Positions 39,208-51,258 of a stretch of DNA of 64,000 bases are shown here, piece after piece (the first letter of the stretch is position 1; each line of letters starts with the position of its first letter). Location of the stretch: the NCBI RefSeq assembly GCF_000334215.1, contig NZ_AMQY01000018.1:62001-126000 (forward strand), in the 5' to 3' direction. A program made the translations under genes and the position numbers. The stretch is from Vreelandella jeotgali Hwa (GTDB lineage: Bacteria > Pseudomonadota > Gammaproteobacteria > Pseudomonadales > Halomonadaceae). The notes below the pieces were generated by a model that had not been told where the DNA came from, did not search any database, and worked only from the letters and a program-made list of their open reading frames with translations.

Positions 39208-42200
39208 TGAGAACCTTCCAGTGTAATATCCGGTGAAGCCCAGGGGCCTTCCAGCCGGTAATGAATCGTCGTGGCACGCTCAAGGGCGTTACCGAACAGC
39301 GTATGGGCGACAAACAGCGCACCGCCCACCACCGGCGCACCGGCGGCGAGCGCGGCAATGGGTAAACTCTGGCTGACCGGGAGTGTGACGCCCAGACGCT
39401 GATCGAGTTCACGCTGCAACAGATTGACGCGGCCGGTGAGCCGCAGGCCGGTCGACGGCGCATCAATGATCAGCGGGCCGCGCAGCCGCAGTATACCGCC
39501 GGCGACGTCGGCCTTGCCCTCGATGCGATTGAAGGCGGTGCCTTCGCCGGTCACGTCCGAGAAATCCAGCCGCAGCCGGCGCAGGATGTTGTCGAAATTC
39601 AGCAAGCCTACCAGCCGCGCCGGCGTCGACTCCAGGGTGACGAAGCGGCCGTTGTGCACCTCAGTGGCCACGTCGCCGGTCGCCCTGTTGAGATCAAACT
39701 GCCAGGGCGCCCCGGGCCACCGCAGCGATGCGCTGACCCGGGTGCTGTCGCTGCGCATGGCCACCGGTTGATCCAGGCGAGCAAGGGCCGTGCCCACGTC
39801 GCCGCCGGCCAGCGTGAGTTGCGCCCGGGTATCGCTGGTCGCGGTATTGCCCTGCCACACCAGCTCGCCGCGCGCCGACAATTCGCCCAGCGTCAGCCCC
39901 ACCGGAGACAGCGTGAATTGCCGAGGCCCGGCCTGCCAGTAGGCGGTCAACGGGCCCAAACGCTTGTCATCAAGAACGATCTCCGCGACCCGCAGACGCC
40001 CATCGGGCAGGCTCGCCAGCCAGGCGGGCATGCCGGCCGGCTTTTCCGCCCGGGTTTCCACGGCCTTCATCCAGCGGTCGGTCTCGGGCGTGTTTTCGGG
40101 CGTGTTCTTGGGCGCGGTCTCGGACATGGCCTCTGGCGGCCGTTGGGTATCGGCGTCGGTGTCATCCGTCAGCGCGGCCATCTCCGGCAGCCGATCGGCG
40201 ACGAGCTGTCCCACGTCGATATCCAGCGGATGCACAGCACCCGGGCGATAGCGCAGCCGCCCGGTAAGCAGGGTACCGTCCAGCGTCAGATCAAGACTGC
40301 CGTTCGCCCGACGCTGCCCGGACGCTAGCGCCCGCCCCAGACATTCGCCGCGATACATCAGGCACGGCGTCTGCAACGTCAGCTCAAGCGGTGGATCGCG
40401 ACGCTGCCCCGCGCCGCTGCCCGACGACTGTCCGGCCGAGCCCGCCCCGGACAGCACGTCGCCGAGCGACTGCCACTCCAGCGGCGCAATACGCCGGGCG
40501 CCGGCGTCTATCTGCCAGCCATGTTGATCCGGCCAGGGCGGCATCTGCACCGCCTCGGTGCCCAGGATCAGATGGCCGGCAAGGCGCTCGCCCATCAGCC
40601 GACCACGAAACAGCGCCACATCGCTCAACGAGCTTTCCACCCGGCCGGCGCCCAAATCCGCGTCAAGCGTCCAGGGCCAGGACGCTTCCGGCGACTTGGC
40701 GAAAGGCGCCGGCAGGTCGACGCTGACACCGTTCAGCTGGCTTTGCAGCGTCAGCGTGGGGGATGCGCCCAGCGCCAGCGTGCCCTGCCAGGGCGTAACG
40801 CCGCTGACCGCCTGAGCGGCAGCCGTGAGGTCGATGCCGGCAACGCCCAGCAGCCGGGTCATATCGGCACGGCCGTCAAGCGCGACCTCGCCGGGCGTAA
40901 AGTCGGCACGGATATCACCGCCCAGAAAGGTGCCCCTGGCCTCACCGTTCAGCGTTCCCCGGGAGCCACGCTGCTGCCAGGTCAGGTCGGCTGTCAGCTC
41001 CTGCATGTCGGCATCCAGCGGCGCATAAGCCAGCTGTTCAAGGCGCGGCGAGGTATCGATATCCAGCGATAGCGCTTCCGGGTCATCCAGCGGCAGCGTC
41101 AGTTCCAGCTCTGCGAGCACATCACCCTGCGCCTGGATATTTTCCAGCGCCGGCTTTTGCTCCTCGCTCAGTACCGGTGCGGCCAGCAAAAATGCCTTGA
41201 GCGCCTCGGCATCGGCCTTCAGGCGGCCCGATACGTCGAGCTTGCCGCTTGCCACATCCAGCGCAACCTCGCCATGATCCGCCCGCACGCCCAGGCTCCG
41301 CGCCTGGCTCAGGCTGGCGTCCAGTCGGCCCTGATCGAGTTGCAACCGGCCTTCCAGGCCGGTAATTGTCGGCCATCCCGGGGCGATGGGCAGCGAGCCA
41401 CGGGTCACATCCAGCGCCAGCGTCGTCTTTATATGGTCGGGCGTGGCCCGTTCGCCCAGCGGAGCGGTTATCTGCAAACGGCCTTGCTCAACCTCACCGC
41501 TGATGCCGCTGTTCAGCCACTGGCGAAGGTCATCGTCGAGCACCTTCATGGGCAGCCAGTCGACCAGCGGGTTATTCACCGCGTCGACGTTGCGAAAATC
41601 CAGATCGAGTCCCAGCTGCTGCTGGCTGTCGCCGGTCAACAGGCCGAATTCGCCCTGCACCGCAGCACCCTTCCATTCGGCCTGCAGCTTCCGGCCGCTG
41701 ATCAGCGTATCCTGGCCGTCGTATACCCACTGTACTTCGCCCTGGGCACTATCCAGCTGCATCGTGTCAGTAAAGACTTCAGGAAACGCCAGGGTGCTGT
41801 CGTCATCGCCGGAGAACGCCACGCGACCGCGCTGATCCCTCGCCTGAATCCAGGCATCCAGCGGCCCGCCGCCGGGCGCTTCGTCCCAGGGCGACACGGC
41901 CAGATCCCGGAGCGCGGCGTCCACTCGCCATTCGCCGTCCTGCCGGCCTACCTGTAACCCCGTTACCCGGCCGCGCGGCGCCAGCGATTGCAAGGGGCGC
42001 TTGAGCGAATCGGGCAGTACCAGGTAGTCGCCCCAGGCCAGCAGCGAATCCAGCTCAAAGTTGCTGGTGCGTAGCTGCCAGTCCCTCGGGTGATGCGTAA
42101 ACTGCCAGCGCTTTGGCAGTGTCGGCGCCTGATGACGGGACGGCGTGGTGCGTTCGACGTCGGCGGCGTCGCCGCTCAGCCAGGCCTCCCCGCCGTCTCC

Positions 42201-43142
42201 CCGGCGCCGCCACTGGCCCCGTGCGTGAAGCTCCTTGAGGACGGTTTTGTCGTCCGCCTGGCTCAGCGCGACTTCGGGCATATTGAGCTTGAGACGCACG
42301 TCTTCCAGCCGGCCCGACTGCCAGCGACCCCAGAGCCGCGAACGGCCGCCGGTCAGCGCCAAACGAGGCACATACGCCGGGCGCACCAGCTCGGCCAGCG
42401 CTGACAGCTGTTCCAGCTGCATATCCAGCTGCAGGGCGGCGGAAAAATCCTGGAGGCCGTTGTCGCCCGGGCGCACGTCGGCGCGGACCCGAGCGGCGGG
42501 CAGCTCATCCGGCTGACGCGGCGACAGCGACGACGCCATCGCGACGGTACCGGCCAGGCGAATACGCGTCTCATCGCCGCCGAGCACCAGCTCCGGCGCG
42601 TGGAGGGTCGCATCGCTGTCGTTGCCGTGCATTAAAACGCGGGTGTCGGTTACCCATAGCCGCTGACGCAGAATGAGCTGCGTCCAGGCGTCGACGACGC
42701 CCATGTCGATGCGGGTATCCGGGTCGAGGTGAAACGGCAGAATGGCCGGGGAAGGCCACCGCCAGGCCATGCCGTCACCGCGATAGAGGTGGAGTTTGAA
42801 GGCATCCATACGCGCCTGGCTGAACACCGGCGCCGCGGCGCGCAGCGAGCTCCACAGATCCAGACTCAGATCAAGACGACCCAGCGAAAACAGCGGCTTG
42901 TCGGGCAGCTCGGCGGTCACGCCGGTCAGCGATAGGCTCAGCCCGTCGCGCTCGATGTCGACCGAAAGCGACTCGATACTCACCGGGGCCCCAAGATGGG
43001 TTTGCAGCAGCGCCTCAAGACGCGGGGTAAAGGTGTCGGCCTGCCAGGCCACCAGGCGCAACAGCAGCAGCAACACGGCCAGCAGCCCCAGGCACCCTGC
43101 CAGCCCCGCCAGGCAGCCTTTTCGCAGCGCTCGGATGGTCAT
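39204..43142 (-). CDS. yhdP: YhdP, AsmA-like envelope protein
   Basis: A 1312-aa AsmA-like protein with an N-terminal membrane anchor (about residues 12-30) and a very long periplasmic part. YhdP, with TamB and YdbH, is implicated in phospholipid transport to the outer membrane in E. coli. The C-terminal block with [20 protein letters not shown] and [17 protein letters not shown] is the conserved YhdP end. A low-complexity stretch near residue 1025 (NTPENTPET) has a 12-bp DNA repeat. It follows rng by 4 bp. Confidence 0.92.
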   Translation of the reverse strand: MTIRALRKGCLAGLAGCLGLLAVLLLLLRLVAWQADTFTPRLEALLQTHLGAPVSIESLSVDIERDGLSLSLTGVTAELPDKPLFSLGRLDLSLDLWSSLRAAAPVFSQARMDAFKLHLYRGDGMAWRWPSPAILPFHLDPDTRIDMGVVDAWTQLILRQRLWVTDTRVLMHGNDSDATLHAPELVLGGDETRIRLAGTVAMASSLSPRQPDELPAARVRADVRPGDNGLQDFSAALQLDMQLEQLSALAELVRPAYVPRLALTGGRSRLWGRWQSGRLEDVRLKLNMPEVALSQADDKTVLKELHARGQWRRRGDGGEAWLSGDAADVERTTPSRHQAPTLPKRWQFTHHPRDWQLRTSNFELDSLLAWGDYLVLPDSLKRPLQSLAPRGRVTGLQVGRQDGEWRVDAALRDLAVSPWDEAPGGGPLDAWIQARDQRGRVAFSGDDDSTLAFPEVFTDTMQLDSAQGEVQWVYDGQDTLISGRKLQAEWKGAAVQGEFGLLTGDSQQQLGLDLDFRNVDAVNNPLVDWLPMKVLDDDLRQWLNSGISGEVEQGRLQITAPLGERATPDHIKTTLALDVTRGSLPIAPGWPTITGLEGRLQLDQGRLDASLSQARSLGVRADHGEVALDVASGKLDVSGRLKADAEALKAFLLAAPVLSEEQKPALENIQAQGDVLAELELTLPLDDPEALSLDIDTSPRLEQLAYAPLDADMQELTADLTWQQRGSRGTLNGEARGTFLGGDIRADFTPGEVALDGRADMTRLLGVAGIDLTAAAQAVSGVTPWQGTLALGASPTLTLQSQLNGVSVDLPAPFAKSPEASWPWTLDADLGAGRVESSLSDVALFRGRLMGERLAGHLILGTEAVQMPPWPDQHGWQIDAGARRIAPLEWQSLGDVLSGAGSAGQSSGSGAGQRRDPPLELTLQTPCLMYRGECLGRALASGQRRANGSLDLTLDGTLLTGRLRYRPGAVHPLDIDVGQLVADRLPEMAALTDDTDADTQRPPEAMSETAPKNTPENTPETDRWMKAVETRAEKPAGMPAWLASLPDGRLRVAEIVLDDKRLGPLTAYWQAGPRQFTLSPVGLTLGELSARGELVWQGNTATSDTRAQLTLAGGDVGTALARLDQPVAMRSDSTRVSASLRWPGAPWQFDLNRATGDVATEVHNGRFVTLESTPARLVGLLNFDNILRRLRLDFSDVTGEGTAFNRIEGKADVAGGILRLRGPLIIDAPSTGLRLTGRVNLLQRELDQRLGVTLPVSQSLPIAALAAGAPVVGGALFVAHTLFGNALERATTIHYRLEGPWASPDITLEGSQ

Positions 43143-43146
43143 GGGC

Positions 43147-44610
43147 CTACATCAGCACGATGTCGTACTGCTCCTGGGAATAGTGCTGCTCGACCTGAAA
43201 GCGGATCGGCTTGTGAATAAAGTTCTCCAGATCCACCACCGAAGCCGACTCTTCGTCGAGCAGGCGGTCCACCACCGGCTGAGACGCCAGAACACGGTAC
43301 ATTTCCGCGTTGTAGGCGCGCTCTTCACGGAGTATTTCGCGGAATATCTCGTAGCAGACCGTTTCCGGGGTTTTCAGCTTGCCGCGCCCGTCGCAAATCG
43401 GGCAGGCTTCGCACAGCGTCTGGGCCAGGCTTTCCCGGGTGCGCTTGCGCGTCACCTGTACCAGCCCCAGCTCGGTCACACCGGTGCACCGGGTTTTGGC
43501 GTGGTCGCGCTCCATGGCCTTTTCCAGCAGGCGCAGCACCTGGCGCTGGTGCTCGACATCCTCCATATCGATGAAGTCAATGATGATAATACCGCCGAGG
43601 TTGCGCAGCCTGAGCTGGCGAGCAATGGACGTCGCGGCCTCGAGGTTGGTCTTGAAAATGGTTTCCTCGAGGTTGCGGTGGCCGACAAAACCGCCGGTAT
43701 TCACGTCGATGGTGGTCATCGCTTCGGTGGGGTCGATCACCAGATAGCCGCCGGACTTGAGCTGTACCCGGCGGCTGAGCGCTTTCTGGATTTCATCCTC
43801 CACGCTGTAGAGGTCAAAGATCGGCCGCTCGCCGGGATAATATTCGATGCGCTCCACCGCCGACGGCATGAACTCACGGGCAAACTCTACCAGGCGGGCG
43901 TAGTTTTCCCGGGAGTCAATGCGGACTTTTTCGATGTCTTCGCGCATCACATCGCGCAGGGTGCGGATAAACAGCGGCAGGTCATCGTAAATCACCGCCG
44001 GGGGTGCTGCGGTGATCTTGCGCTCGCCGACTTTCTGCCACAGGCGCAGCAGAAAGTGGATATCGCTGGCCATTTCGTCGTCGCCCACGCTTTCGGCGGC
44101 CGTTCGGACGATAAAGCCGCCGCCAACCTCCAGCTGCTGATCGGCCAGGCCGGCTTCGAGCAGCTGGCGCAGGCGAGTGCGCTCACGCTCATCCTCGATC
44201 CGCTGGGAAACGCCGTGATGCGTGGCATCGGGCATATACACCAGATAGCGCGAGGGAATCGACAGGTGGGTGGTCAGCCGCGCGCCCTTGGTGCCAATCG
44301 GGTCCTTGGTGACCTGCACCACCAGCGCCTGGCCTTCGTGCAGCAGCTGGCCGATGGTTTGCTGCTCATCGGCCGGTGTGCCCGCGGGCATGACATCGTG
44401 GGCGTGAATAAACGCGGCGCGATCCAGACCGATATCGATAAAGGCGGCCTGCATACCCGGCAGTACACGCACCACCCGGCCCTTGTAGATGTTGCCGACA
44501 ATGCCGCGGCGACAGGCGCGTTCAATCAGCGCCTCCTGGAGGACGCCGTTTTCCACCAGCGCAACGCGCGTCTCCATGGGCGTCAAATTGATGAGAACTT
44601 CACCACTCAT
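43147..44610 (-). CDS. rng: Ribonuclease G
   Basis: A 487-aa endoribonuclease related to RNase E, acting in 16S 5'-end and mRNA processing. The S1 domain has ARRGIVGNIYKGRVVRVLPG, followed by MQAAFIDIGLDRAAFIH, the catalytic domain metal site with IIIDFIDMED, and the zinc-link CPICDGRGKLKTPETV. Start MSGEVLINLTPMETRVALVE fits the family. The maf-type gene often found between mreD and rng is missing here. Confidence 0.97.
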   Translation of the reverse strand: MSGEVLINLTPMETRVALVENGVLQEALIERACRRGIVGNIYKGRVVRVLPGMQAAFIDIGLDRAAFIHAHDVMPAGTPADEQQTIGQLLHEGQALVVQVTKDPIGTKGARLTTHLSIPSRYLVYMPDATHHGVSQRIEDERERTRLRQLLEAGLADQQLEVGGGFIVRTAAESVGDDEMASDIHFLLRLWQKVGERKITAAPPAVIYDDLPLFIRTLRDVMREDIEKVRIDSRENYARLVEFAREFMPSAVERIEYYPGERPIFDLYSVEDEIQKALSRRVQLKSGGYLVIDPTEAMTTIDVNTGGFVGHRNLEETIFKTNLEAATSIARQLRLRNLGGIIIIDFIDMEDVEHQRQVLRLLEKAMERDHAKTRCTGVTELGLVQVTRKRTRESLAQTLCEACPICDGRGKLKTPETVCYEIFREILREERAYNAEMYRVLASQPVVDRLLDEESASVVDLENFIHKPIRFQVEQHYSQEQYDIVLM

Positions 44611-44682
44611 GCAGCCTTCCTTTAGTCGTTCGCAGCCAGCGAAGCTTCACGGAAAACGGCCGGCCTCAAGCGGCCGGCCGAC

Positions 44683-45171
44683 TCATTTCGCCCTGTTACG
44701 CAGGCCCACAACGTCCAGCAGGGTCACCAGCCACGGCCACAGCAGTGCACTGGTAAGCGCCGGCAGCACAAACGCCAGGTGGATGGAAAAATCGCCCCAG
44801 AGGGTCCTGATCCACTGCTCCAGCAGCTGCACGATACCCAGCAGCACCAGCACCAGCACCGCCTGCTGGACAAGCGAATAGCTGCGAAAACGCGGATAGA
44901 CCAGCGCACAGAGAAACCCCAGCAGCGAAAACACCAGCGCGCTCTGCCCCAGGGCTCCGCCCTGCACCAGGTCAAGCAAAAGCCCCAGCACAAAGCCGTG
45001 CAGCACCCCGACACGCCCGGGGGCTCGCAGACAGCCGTAAATCAGCATCAGGCCCAGCCAGTCCGGCCGATAAATCTGCCAGCCTTCTGCCAGCGGCATG
45101 ACCTGCAGGCAAAGCGCCAGCAGCAGCATCGGCCAGATAAACGCCAGGGATGCACCGGATGTACGCGCCAT
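44683..45171 (-). CDS. mreD: MreD, rod-shape membrane protein
   Basis: A 162-aa protein with about five membrane spans (LMLLALCLQVMPLAEGWQIY, RPDWLGLMLIYGCLRAPGRV, GFVLGLLLDLVQGGALGQSA and others) that works with MreC and MreB in the elongasome. Start and mreC stop overlap (TGA/ATG at 45171). The DWLGL segment is typical of the family. Confidence 0.94.
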   Translation of the reverse strand: MARTSGASLAFIWPMLLLALCLQVMPLAEGWQIYRPDWLGLMLIYGCLRAPGRVGVLHGFVLGLLLDLVQGGALGQSALVFSLLGFLCALVYPRFRSYSLVQQAVLVLVLLGIVQLLEQWIRTLWGDFSIHLAFVLPALTSALLWPWLVTLLDVVGLRNRAK

Positions 45172-46109
45172 CAGCGAGCCCTCCCGGCATCGGTCGGCGA
45201 TAGTGCGGCCGCTACGCGCTGCACGCTGCTCATGGCCGCGCGACTGATCGCCAGGCTATCGCCCCAGGGGCTGTCTTCCGCGGTTTTGCGCGGCGGCGGA
45301 AACAGCAGCAGAAAATGCCGCGAACGCTCCAGCTGTGCCAGCGGCTCGGCAGAGACCCGGGCAAACGGCTGGCCGGGGTCGTGAATCACCCGGGTGACTC
45401 GCGCCACCGGATACCCCTCGGGGAAGCGGCCCGCCAGTCCTGATGACGTCAGCAGATCATCCTCGCGTATATCGGCCGTATCGGGTACGTGGAGCACCTT
45501 GAGCTTGTCGTAGCGGCCGGCGCCCTGAACGATGAAACGCAGGCCGTTGCGATTGACCTCGACCGGCAGCGCATGGCTGGCATCCGCCAGCAGCAGCACA
45601 CGGCTGGAATACGCCGACACCGAGGTTACCTGGCCGACCAGGCCAAGGGCGTCGGTCACCGGCTGCCCCACGTAGGCACCGTTGCGGCGCCCGCGATCCA
45701 CCACCATACGATGGCTGAAGGAATCGTTGTCCAGTGAAATAAGCTCGGCGGTGATGAAGCCGATATCGCGCTTGCGCGAGGCGTTGAGCAGCTCGCGCAG
45801 CTCGGTGTTTTCTGCCTCGAGGTCGGCCATGCGCTGCCCGCGATGGGACAGCTTGAGCATCTTTTCCCGTAGGTGACGGTTTTCTTCCATCAGCTCCTGC
45901 TGCCCGGAAAACGCCACCGTGCCCCAGCTGAGCAAATCGCTGGGCACGCTGACGACCCACTGAATCGGCGCCACCACCGTGGAAAGCTGCGCACGCAGCG
46001 TTTCCATGCGCGAGAAATTGTGGTCGGCAAACATCAGCGCACTGGCTGCCAGAACACAGAAAAACAGCCGATAGCCGGGCAGGTACCCGTGGGAAAACAG
46101 CGGTTTAAT
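45171..46109 (-). CDS. mreC: MreC, rod-shape protein, probable AUU start
   Basis: A 312-aa bitopic protein that links the MreB filament to peptidoglycan synthases. The periplasmic coiled coil (about residues 65-110) and beta domain are clear (LVGQVTSVSAYSSRVLLLAD, DDLLTSSGLAGRFPEGYPVA). The first ATG in frame (46034) would remove the membrane anchor. Reading upstream gives IKPLFSHGYLPGYRLFFCVL, close to E. coli MreC (MKPIFSRG...), beginning at ATT 46109, six bases after GGAGGA. An in-frame stop at 46128-46130 and no ATG, GTG or TTG in between leave AUU as the best start; rare CTG codons at 46127 and 46100 are the alternatives. Confidence 0.9.
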   Translation of the reverse strand: MKPLFSHGYLPGYRLFFCVLAASALMFADHNFSRMETLRAQLSTVVAPIQWVVSVPSDLLSWGTVAFSGQQELMEENRHLREKMLKLSHRGQRMADLEAENTELRELLNASRKRDIGFITAELISLDNDSFSHRMVVDRGRRNGAYVGQPVTDALGLVGQVTSVSAYSSRVLLLADASHALPVEVNRNGLRFIVQGAGRYDKLKVLHVPDTADIREDDLLTSSGLAGRFPEGYPVARVTRVIHDPGQPFARVSAEPLAQLERSRHFLLLFPPPRKTAEDSPWGDSLAISRAAMSSVQRVAAALSPTDAGRAR

Positions 46110-46139
46110 AAGAGCTCCTCCGCACAGCTACCGCCGCGA

Positions 46140-47189
<1,050 letters not shown>

Positions 47190-47404
47190 CTAGTGCTGAC
47201 CGGGAACCCTGTGCGGAGGCAGACGGTATCACCGCAACCCCCTGGCGGCAACCACATGGCGTATCGGCCCTGCCCGCCGGCGCCAGGATGTGCTATCTTC
47301 TGCGCCACTTTTTGCGCACGTTGACTCAACGCTTGTGCATGCCGGAAACATAATACTTGGGGCACCGGAGAACGGTGCTGCCACTCATGAGGAGTACAGG
47401 GATC

Positions 47405-47692
47405 ATGGCCCTTGAACAGACCCAGGTACGCCGGGCGGCCCATCTGGCCCGGCTCGACGTCAGCGATGACCAGGCGAGCAGCTTTGTCGATGACCTTGGC
47501 CGAATACTCGAAATGGTGGATCAGCTGCAGAGTGTCGATACCCACGACGTTGCCCCACTGATGCACCCCCTCGATGCCACCCAGCGCCTGCGCGCCGACG
47601 AGGTGACCGAAGAGGATCAGCGCGAGCGCTTCCAGCGTAGCGCCCCGGCCGTGGAAGACGGCCTGTATTTGGTGCCGCGTGTTGTCGAATAG
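47405..47692 (+). CDS. gatC: GatC, amidotransferase subunit C
   Basis: A 95-aa subunit of the tRNA-dependent amidotransferase GatCAB. It starts [20 protein letters not shown] and has [20 protein letters not shown] and the LRADEV segment. The start at 47405 gives the family length; an ATG 48 bases upstream adds unrelated residues. GatCAB converts misacylated Glu-tRNA(Gln) and/or Asp-tRNA(Asn). Confidence 0.95.
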   Translation: MALEQTQVRRAAHLARLDVSDDQASSFVDDLGRILEMVDQLQSVDTHDVAPLMHPLDATQRLRADEVTEEDQRERFQRSAPAVEDGLYLVPRVVE

Positions 47693-47778
47693 CCCGGCAC
47701 CGACCAACGGCAGCCGCCCGGCGCCGGGCTGGCACCCTGTTACCTGCGTTATTTTTTCTACCACGGAGCCTGTGGGCC

Positions 47779-49260
47779 ATGTCTGACCACACTGCTGATT
47801 ACGCGCCCGAGACCGTCACCTCGCTGGCGGCCGCGCTGCAACGCGGCGATGCTTCCAGCCGCGAACTGACCACCGACTACCTGAAACGCATTGAGCGCGC
47901 CGACTCCACGCTCAACAGCTTCATCAGCGTCACCGCCGAACAGGCGCTGGCCGCCGCCGATGCCGCCGACCAAACCCGGGCCGAGGGCAACGCCGGCTAC
48001 CTGACCGGCATCCCCCTGGCGCTCAAGGATATTTTCTGCACCCGGGGCGTCAGGACCAGCTGCGGCTCGAAAATGCTGGACAATTTCACCGCCCCTTACA
48101 GCGCGACCGTGGTGGAAAAGCTCAACGCCGCGGGCAGCGTAAGCCTGGGCAAGACCAACATGGACGAATTCGCCATGGGCTCGTCCAACGAGTCGAGCTA
48201 TTACGGCGCGGTGAAAAACCCCTGGGACCTCACCGCCGTGCCCGGCGGCAGTTCCGGCGGCAGCGCCGCCGCCGTTGCAGCGGGACTGGCCCCGGCGTCG
48301 CTGGGCACCGATACCGGCGGCTCCATCCGTCAGCCGGCGGCGTTTTGCGGCATCACCGGGCTCAAGCCTACCTACGGGCGCGTGTCGCGCTACGGCATTA
48401 TCGCCTACGCTTCCAGCCTGGATCAGGCCGGCCCCATGGCCCGCACCGCCGAAGACTGCGCCCACCTGCTGGGCAACGTGGCCGGCCACGACCTGCGCGA
48501 CTCCACCAGCATGGCGCGCTGCGTACCGGACTATGCCGCCGAGCTGGACGCACCGCTGGCCGGGCTCAAGATCGGCCTGCCCCGGGAATATTTCGGCGAC
48601 GGCCTGGACCCGGCGGTGGAAAGCGCCGTACGCGAGGCGGTGAAGGTCTACGAATCGCTGGGCGCCACGGTGCGCGACGTCAGCCTGCCGCACACCCGCT
48701 ATGCCACGCCGGCGTACTATGTGATTGCCCCGGCCGAAGCCTCTTCCAACCTGTCGCGCTTTGACGGCGTGCGCTTCGGCCACCGCTGCGACAACCCGGA
48801 CGATCTGGTCGATCTGTACAAGCGCTCCCGGGCTGAAGGCTTCGGCGAAGAGGTCAAGCGGCGCATCCTGATCGGCACCCATACGCTGTCCGAGGGCTTT
48901 TTCGACGCCTACTACATCAAGGCACAGAAAATCCGCCGGCTGATCCGCCAGGATTTTCTCGATGCCTTCGACGACGTCGACGTGCTCATGGGCCCGACCA
49001 CGCCTACACCGGCGTTTGACCTGGGCGCGCAGTCGGACCCGGTATCGATGTATCTGCAGGATATCTACACCATCGCCATCAACCTGGCCGGTATCCCCGC
49101 TATCAGCGTGCCCGCCGGCATGGCCGGCGGCCGCCCCACGGGCCTGCAGATTCTCGGCCCCCACTTTGCCGAAGCCCGGCTTTTGAACGTGGCCCACCAG
49201 TTTCAGCAGGCCACCGACTGGCACCAACAGCGCCCCGCTTTTGCCAAGGAGATGATCTGA
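47779..49260 (+). CDS. gatA: GatA, amidotransferase subunit A
   Basis: A 493-aa amidase-signature enzyme that makes ammonia from glutamine. The catalytic Ser-cisSer-Lys region is present: [20 protein letters not shown] with Lys near residue 79 and [16 protein letters not shown] with [12 protein letters not shown] near 155-175. It overlaps gatB by one base. The 86-bp gap after gatC has no terminator I can support. Confidence 0.97.
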   Translation: MSDHTADYAPETVTSLAAALQRGDASSRELTTDYLKRIERADSTLNSFISVTAEQALAAADAADQTRAEGNAGYLTGIPLALKDIFCTRGVRTSCGSKMLDNFTAPYSATVVEKLNAAGSVSLGKTNMDEFAMGSSNESSYYGAVKNPWDLTAVPGGSSGGSAAAVAAGLAPASLGTDTGGSIRQPAAFCGITGLKPTYGRVSRYGIIAYASSLDQAGPMARTAEDCAHLLGNVAGHDLRDSTSMARCVPDYAAELDAPLAGLKIGLPREYFGDGLDPAVESAVREAVKVYESLGATVRDVSLPHTRYATPAYYVIAPAEASSNLSRFDGVRFGHRCDNPDDLVDLYKRSRAEGFGEEVKRRILIGTHTLSEGFFDAYYIKAQKIRRLIRQDFLDAFDDVDVLMGPTTPTPAFDLGAQSDPVSMYLQDIYTIAINLAGIPAISVPAGMAGGRPTGLQILGPHFAEARLLNVAHQFQQATDWHQQRPAFAKEMI

Positions 49261-50729
49261 TGCAATGGGAAACCGTGATTGGGCTCGAGGTCCACGTCCA
49301 GCTCGCCACGCGCTCGAAGATTTTTTCCGGTGCCTCCACCGCTTTCGGCGCGGGCCCCAACACCCAGGCCTGCGCCGTGGACCTGGGGATGCCCGGCACC
49401 CTGCCGGTGGTCAACGAACAGGCGGTGGCCATGGCCGTGCAGTTCGGCCTGGGCGTCAACGCCGACATCGCCGAAACCTCGGTGTTTGACCGCAAGAACT
49501 ACTTCTACGCCGATTTGCCCAAGGGCTACCAGACCAGCCAGATGTACCACCCCATCGTCGGCCCGGGCGAGCTGGAAATCAGCCTCGACGACGACGTGAC
49601 CCGGCGCATCGGCATTCACCACGCGCACCTGGAAGAGGACGCGGGCAAATCGCTGCACGAAAGCCTGACCGACGACAGCGGCCGGGAAATGACCGGTATC
49701 GACCTGAACCGCGCCGGCACGCCGCTGCTGGAAATCGTCTCCGACCCGGATATGCGCTCGGCCAAGGAGGCGTCGGCCTACCTCAGAGCGATTCATTCGA
49801 TTGTGACCTACCTGGGCATTTCCGACGGCAACATGGCCGAAGGTTCGATGCGCTGCGACGTCAACGTCTCGGTGCGGCCCAAAGGCCAGGCCGAATTCGG
49901 TACCCGCGCGGAAATCAAGAACGTCAACTCCTTCCGCTTTGTCGAGCAGGCGATCGCCTTCGAGGTCGAGCGCCAGATCGAGCTGATCGAAGACGGCGGC
50001 GACGTCGAGCAGGAAACCCGCCTTTACGACCCGGACAGCGACGAAACCCGCAGCATGCGCACCAAGGAGGAAGCCAACGACTACCGCTACTTCCCCTGCC
50101 CCGACCTGCTGCCCATTGTGCTTGACCAGGCCTACATCGATCACCTGCGCGACACCCTGCCGGAGCTGCCCGCCGACAAGCGCGCACGGTTCGAGAATCA
50201 GCTCGGGCTGTCGGCCTACGATGCCGGCGTGATTGCGGCCAGCCGCGACATGGCCGACTACTTTGAAGAGGCCATGAACGTCTGCGGCGATGCCAAGCAG
50301 GCCGCCAACTGGGTGCAGGGCGAGCTCTCCGCCGCGCTCAAACGCGAGCATCTGGACGTCACCCGGAGCCCGGTCAGCGCGCGCCAGCTGGGTGAGCTGA
50401 TCAGCCGGGTTCAGGACGACACCATCAGCGGCAAGGCGGCCAAGCAGGTATTTCAGGCGCTATGGGACGGCCAGGGCGAAAGCGCCGATGAGATTATCGA
50501 CGCCAAGGGGCTCAAGCAGGTCACCGATACCGGCGCCATAGACGCCATGATCGACGACGTGATTGCCCAAAGCCCCCAACAGGTAGCCCAGTACGTCGAG
50601 GCCGAGCCGGAAAAGCGCGGCAAGATGATCGGCTACTTTGTCGGCCAGGTGATGAAGGCCTCCCGAGGCACCGCCAACCCTCAGCAGGTCAACCAGCGGC
50701 TCAGCGAAAAGCTCGACGCCCTGGTATAA
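49260..50729 (+). CDS. gatB: GatB, amidotransferase subunit B
   Basis: A 489-aa subunit that binds the aminoacyl-tRNA and activates it with ATP. Start [20 protein letters not shown]; conserved blocks include CTLDLGMPG-like [33 protein letters not shown] and the YqeY-like tail domain ending [10 protein letters not shown]. It completes the gatCAB operon and ends before a hairpin at 50735. Confidence 0.97.
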   Translation: MQWETVIGLEVHVQLATRSKIFSGASTAFGAGPNTQACAVDLGMPGTLPVVNEQAVAMAVQFGLGVNADIAETSVFDRKNYFYADLPKGYQTSQMYHPIVGPGELEISLDDDVTRRIGIHHAHLEEDAGKSLHESLTDDSGREMTGIDLNRAGTPLLEIVSDPDMRSAKEASAYLRAIHSIVTYLGISDGNMAEGSMRCDVNVSVRPKGQAEFGTRAEIKNVNSFRFVEQAIAFEVERQIELIEDGGDVEQETRLYDPDSDETRSMRTKEEANDYRYFPCPDLLPIVLDQAYIDHLRDTLPELPADKRARFENQLGLSAYDAGVIAASRDMADYFEEAMNVCGDAKQAANWVQGELSAALKREHLDVTRSPVSARQLGELISRVQDDTISGKAAKQVFQALWDGQGESADEIIDAKGLKQVTDTGAIDAMIDDVIAQSPQQVAQYVEAEPEKRGKMIGYFVGQVMKASRGTANPQQVNQRLSEKLDALV

Positions 50730-50734
50730 AAACA

Positions 50735-50772
50735 CCGCGTGCTGTCGTCGCTTATTGACGCACAGCACGCGG
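50735..50772 (-). terminator. Hairpin terminator between gatB and sixA
   Basis: An 11-bp perfect stem (CCGCGTGCTGT and complement) encloses a 16-base loop that can pair a further 4 bp. On the minus strand it is followed by TGTTTTTATA, so it can end sixA transcription; there is no T-tract on the plus side. Confidence 0.65.
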
Positions 50773-50796
50773 CGTTGCCTGTCGGGCGGCAGGCTT

Positions 50797-51258
50797 TTAC
50801 GGTGCGCTAAAGCTCACCAGCCGGGCGCAGCCGCCGGCCCAGACGTCGGCCTCGAGCTCGGCGATCCCCGCCGCAGGAAAGGGCCTGCCCTGGTCTTCGC
50901 GGCCTTCCACCAGCAGCCCGGCGAGCGCCCCGACCAGCGGCATGTGGCTGACCACCAGAAGGTTGCCCGACTGGTTTATCAGCCAGTCGCAAAACGCCTG
51001 GGGCGAATCGTCCGGGGTTATCCCGGAAAGCGTTTCAACGCCAATGCCCAGCGCTTCTCCCATCAGTGCAGCCGTTTGACGCGCACGCCGATAAGGGCTG
51101 GCGACGATCCGGGTCACCCCAGCGTCGCCGTCCTGCTCCTGAGCCAAGCAGCGAGCCATCGATGTGGCCTGGCGTTCGCCGTGCGGGGTCAGCTCGCGGG
51201 CGCTGTCCGGCGAACCCGGCGCGGCCTCGCCGTGGCGCATGATCCAGAGTCGGCTCAT
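50797..51258 (-). CDS. sixA: SixA-type phosphohistidine phosphatase
   Basis: A 153-aa histidine-phosphatase-superfamily protein. The catalytic RHG motif is at MRHGEAAPG (His9), with [16 protein letters not shown] and the second His in [15 protein letters not shown]. SixA removes phosphate from phospho-His; in E. coli a main target is NPr of the nitrogen PTS, which is encoded at 35340 here. It overlaps gpsA by 4 bp. Confidence 0.9.
   Translation of the reverse strand: MSRLWIMRHGEAAPGSPDSARELTPHGERQATSMARCLAQEQDGDAGVTRIVASPYRRARQTAALMGEALGIGVETLSGITPDDSPQAFCDWLINQSGNLLVVSHMPLVGALAGLLVEGREDQGRPFPAAGIAELEADVWAGGCARLVSFSAP

Noticed and set aside
42796..44625. 609-codon open frame opposite rng
   Set aside because: Antisense shadow of rng, no domain or ribosome site.
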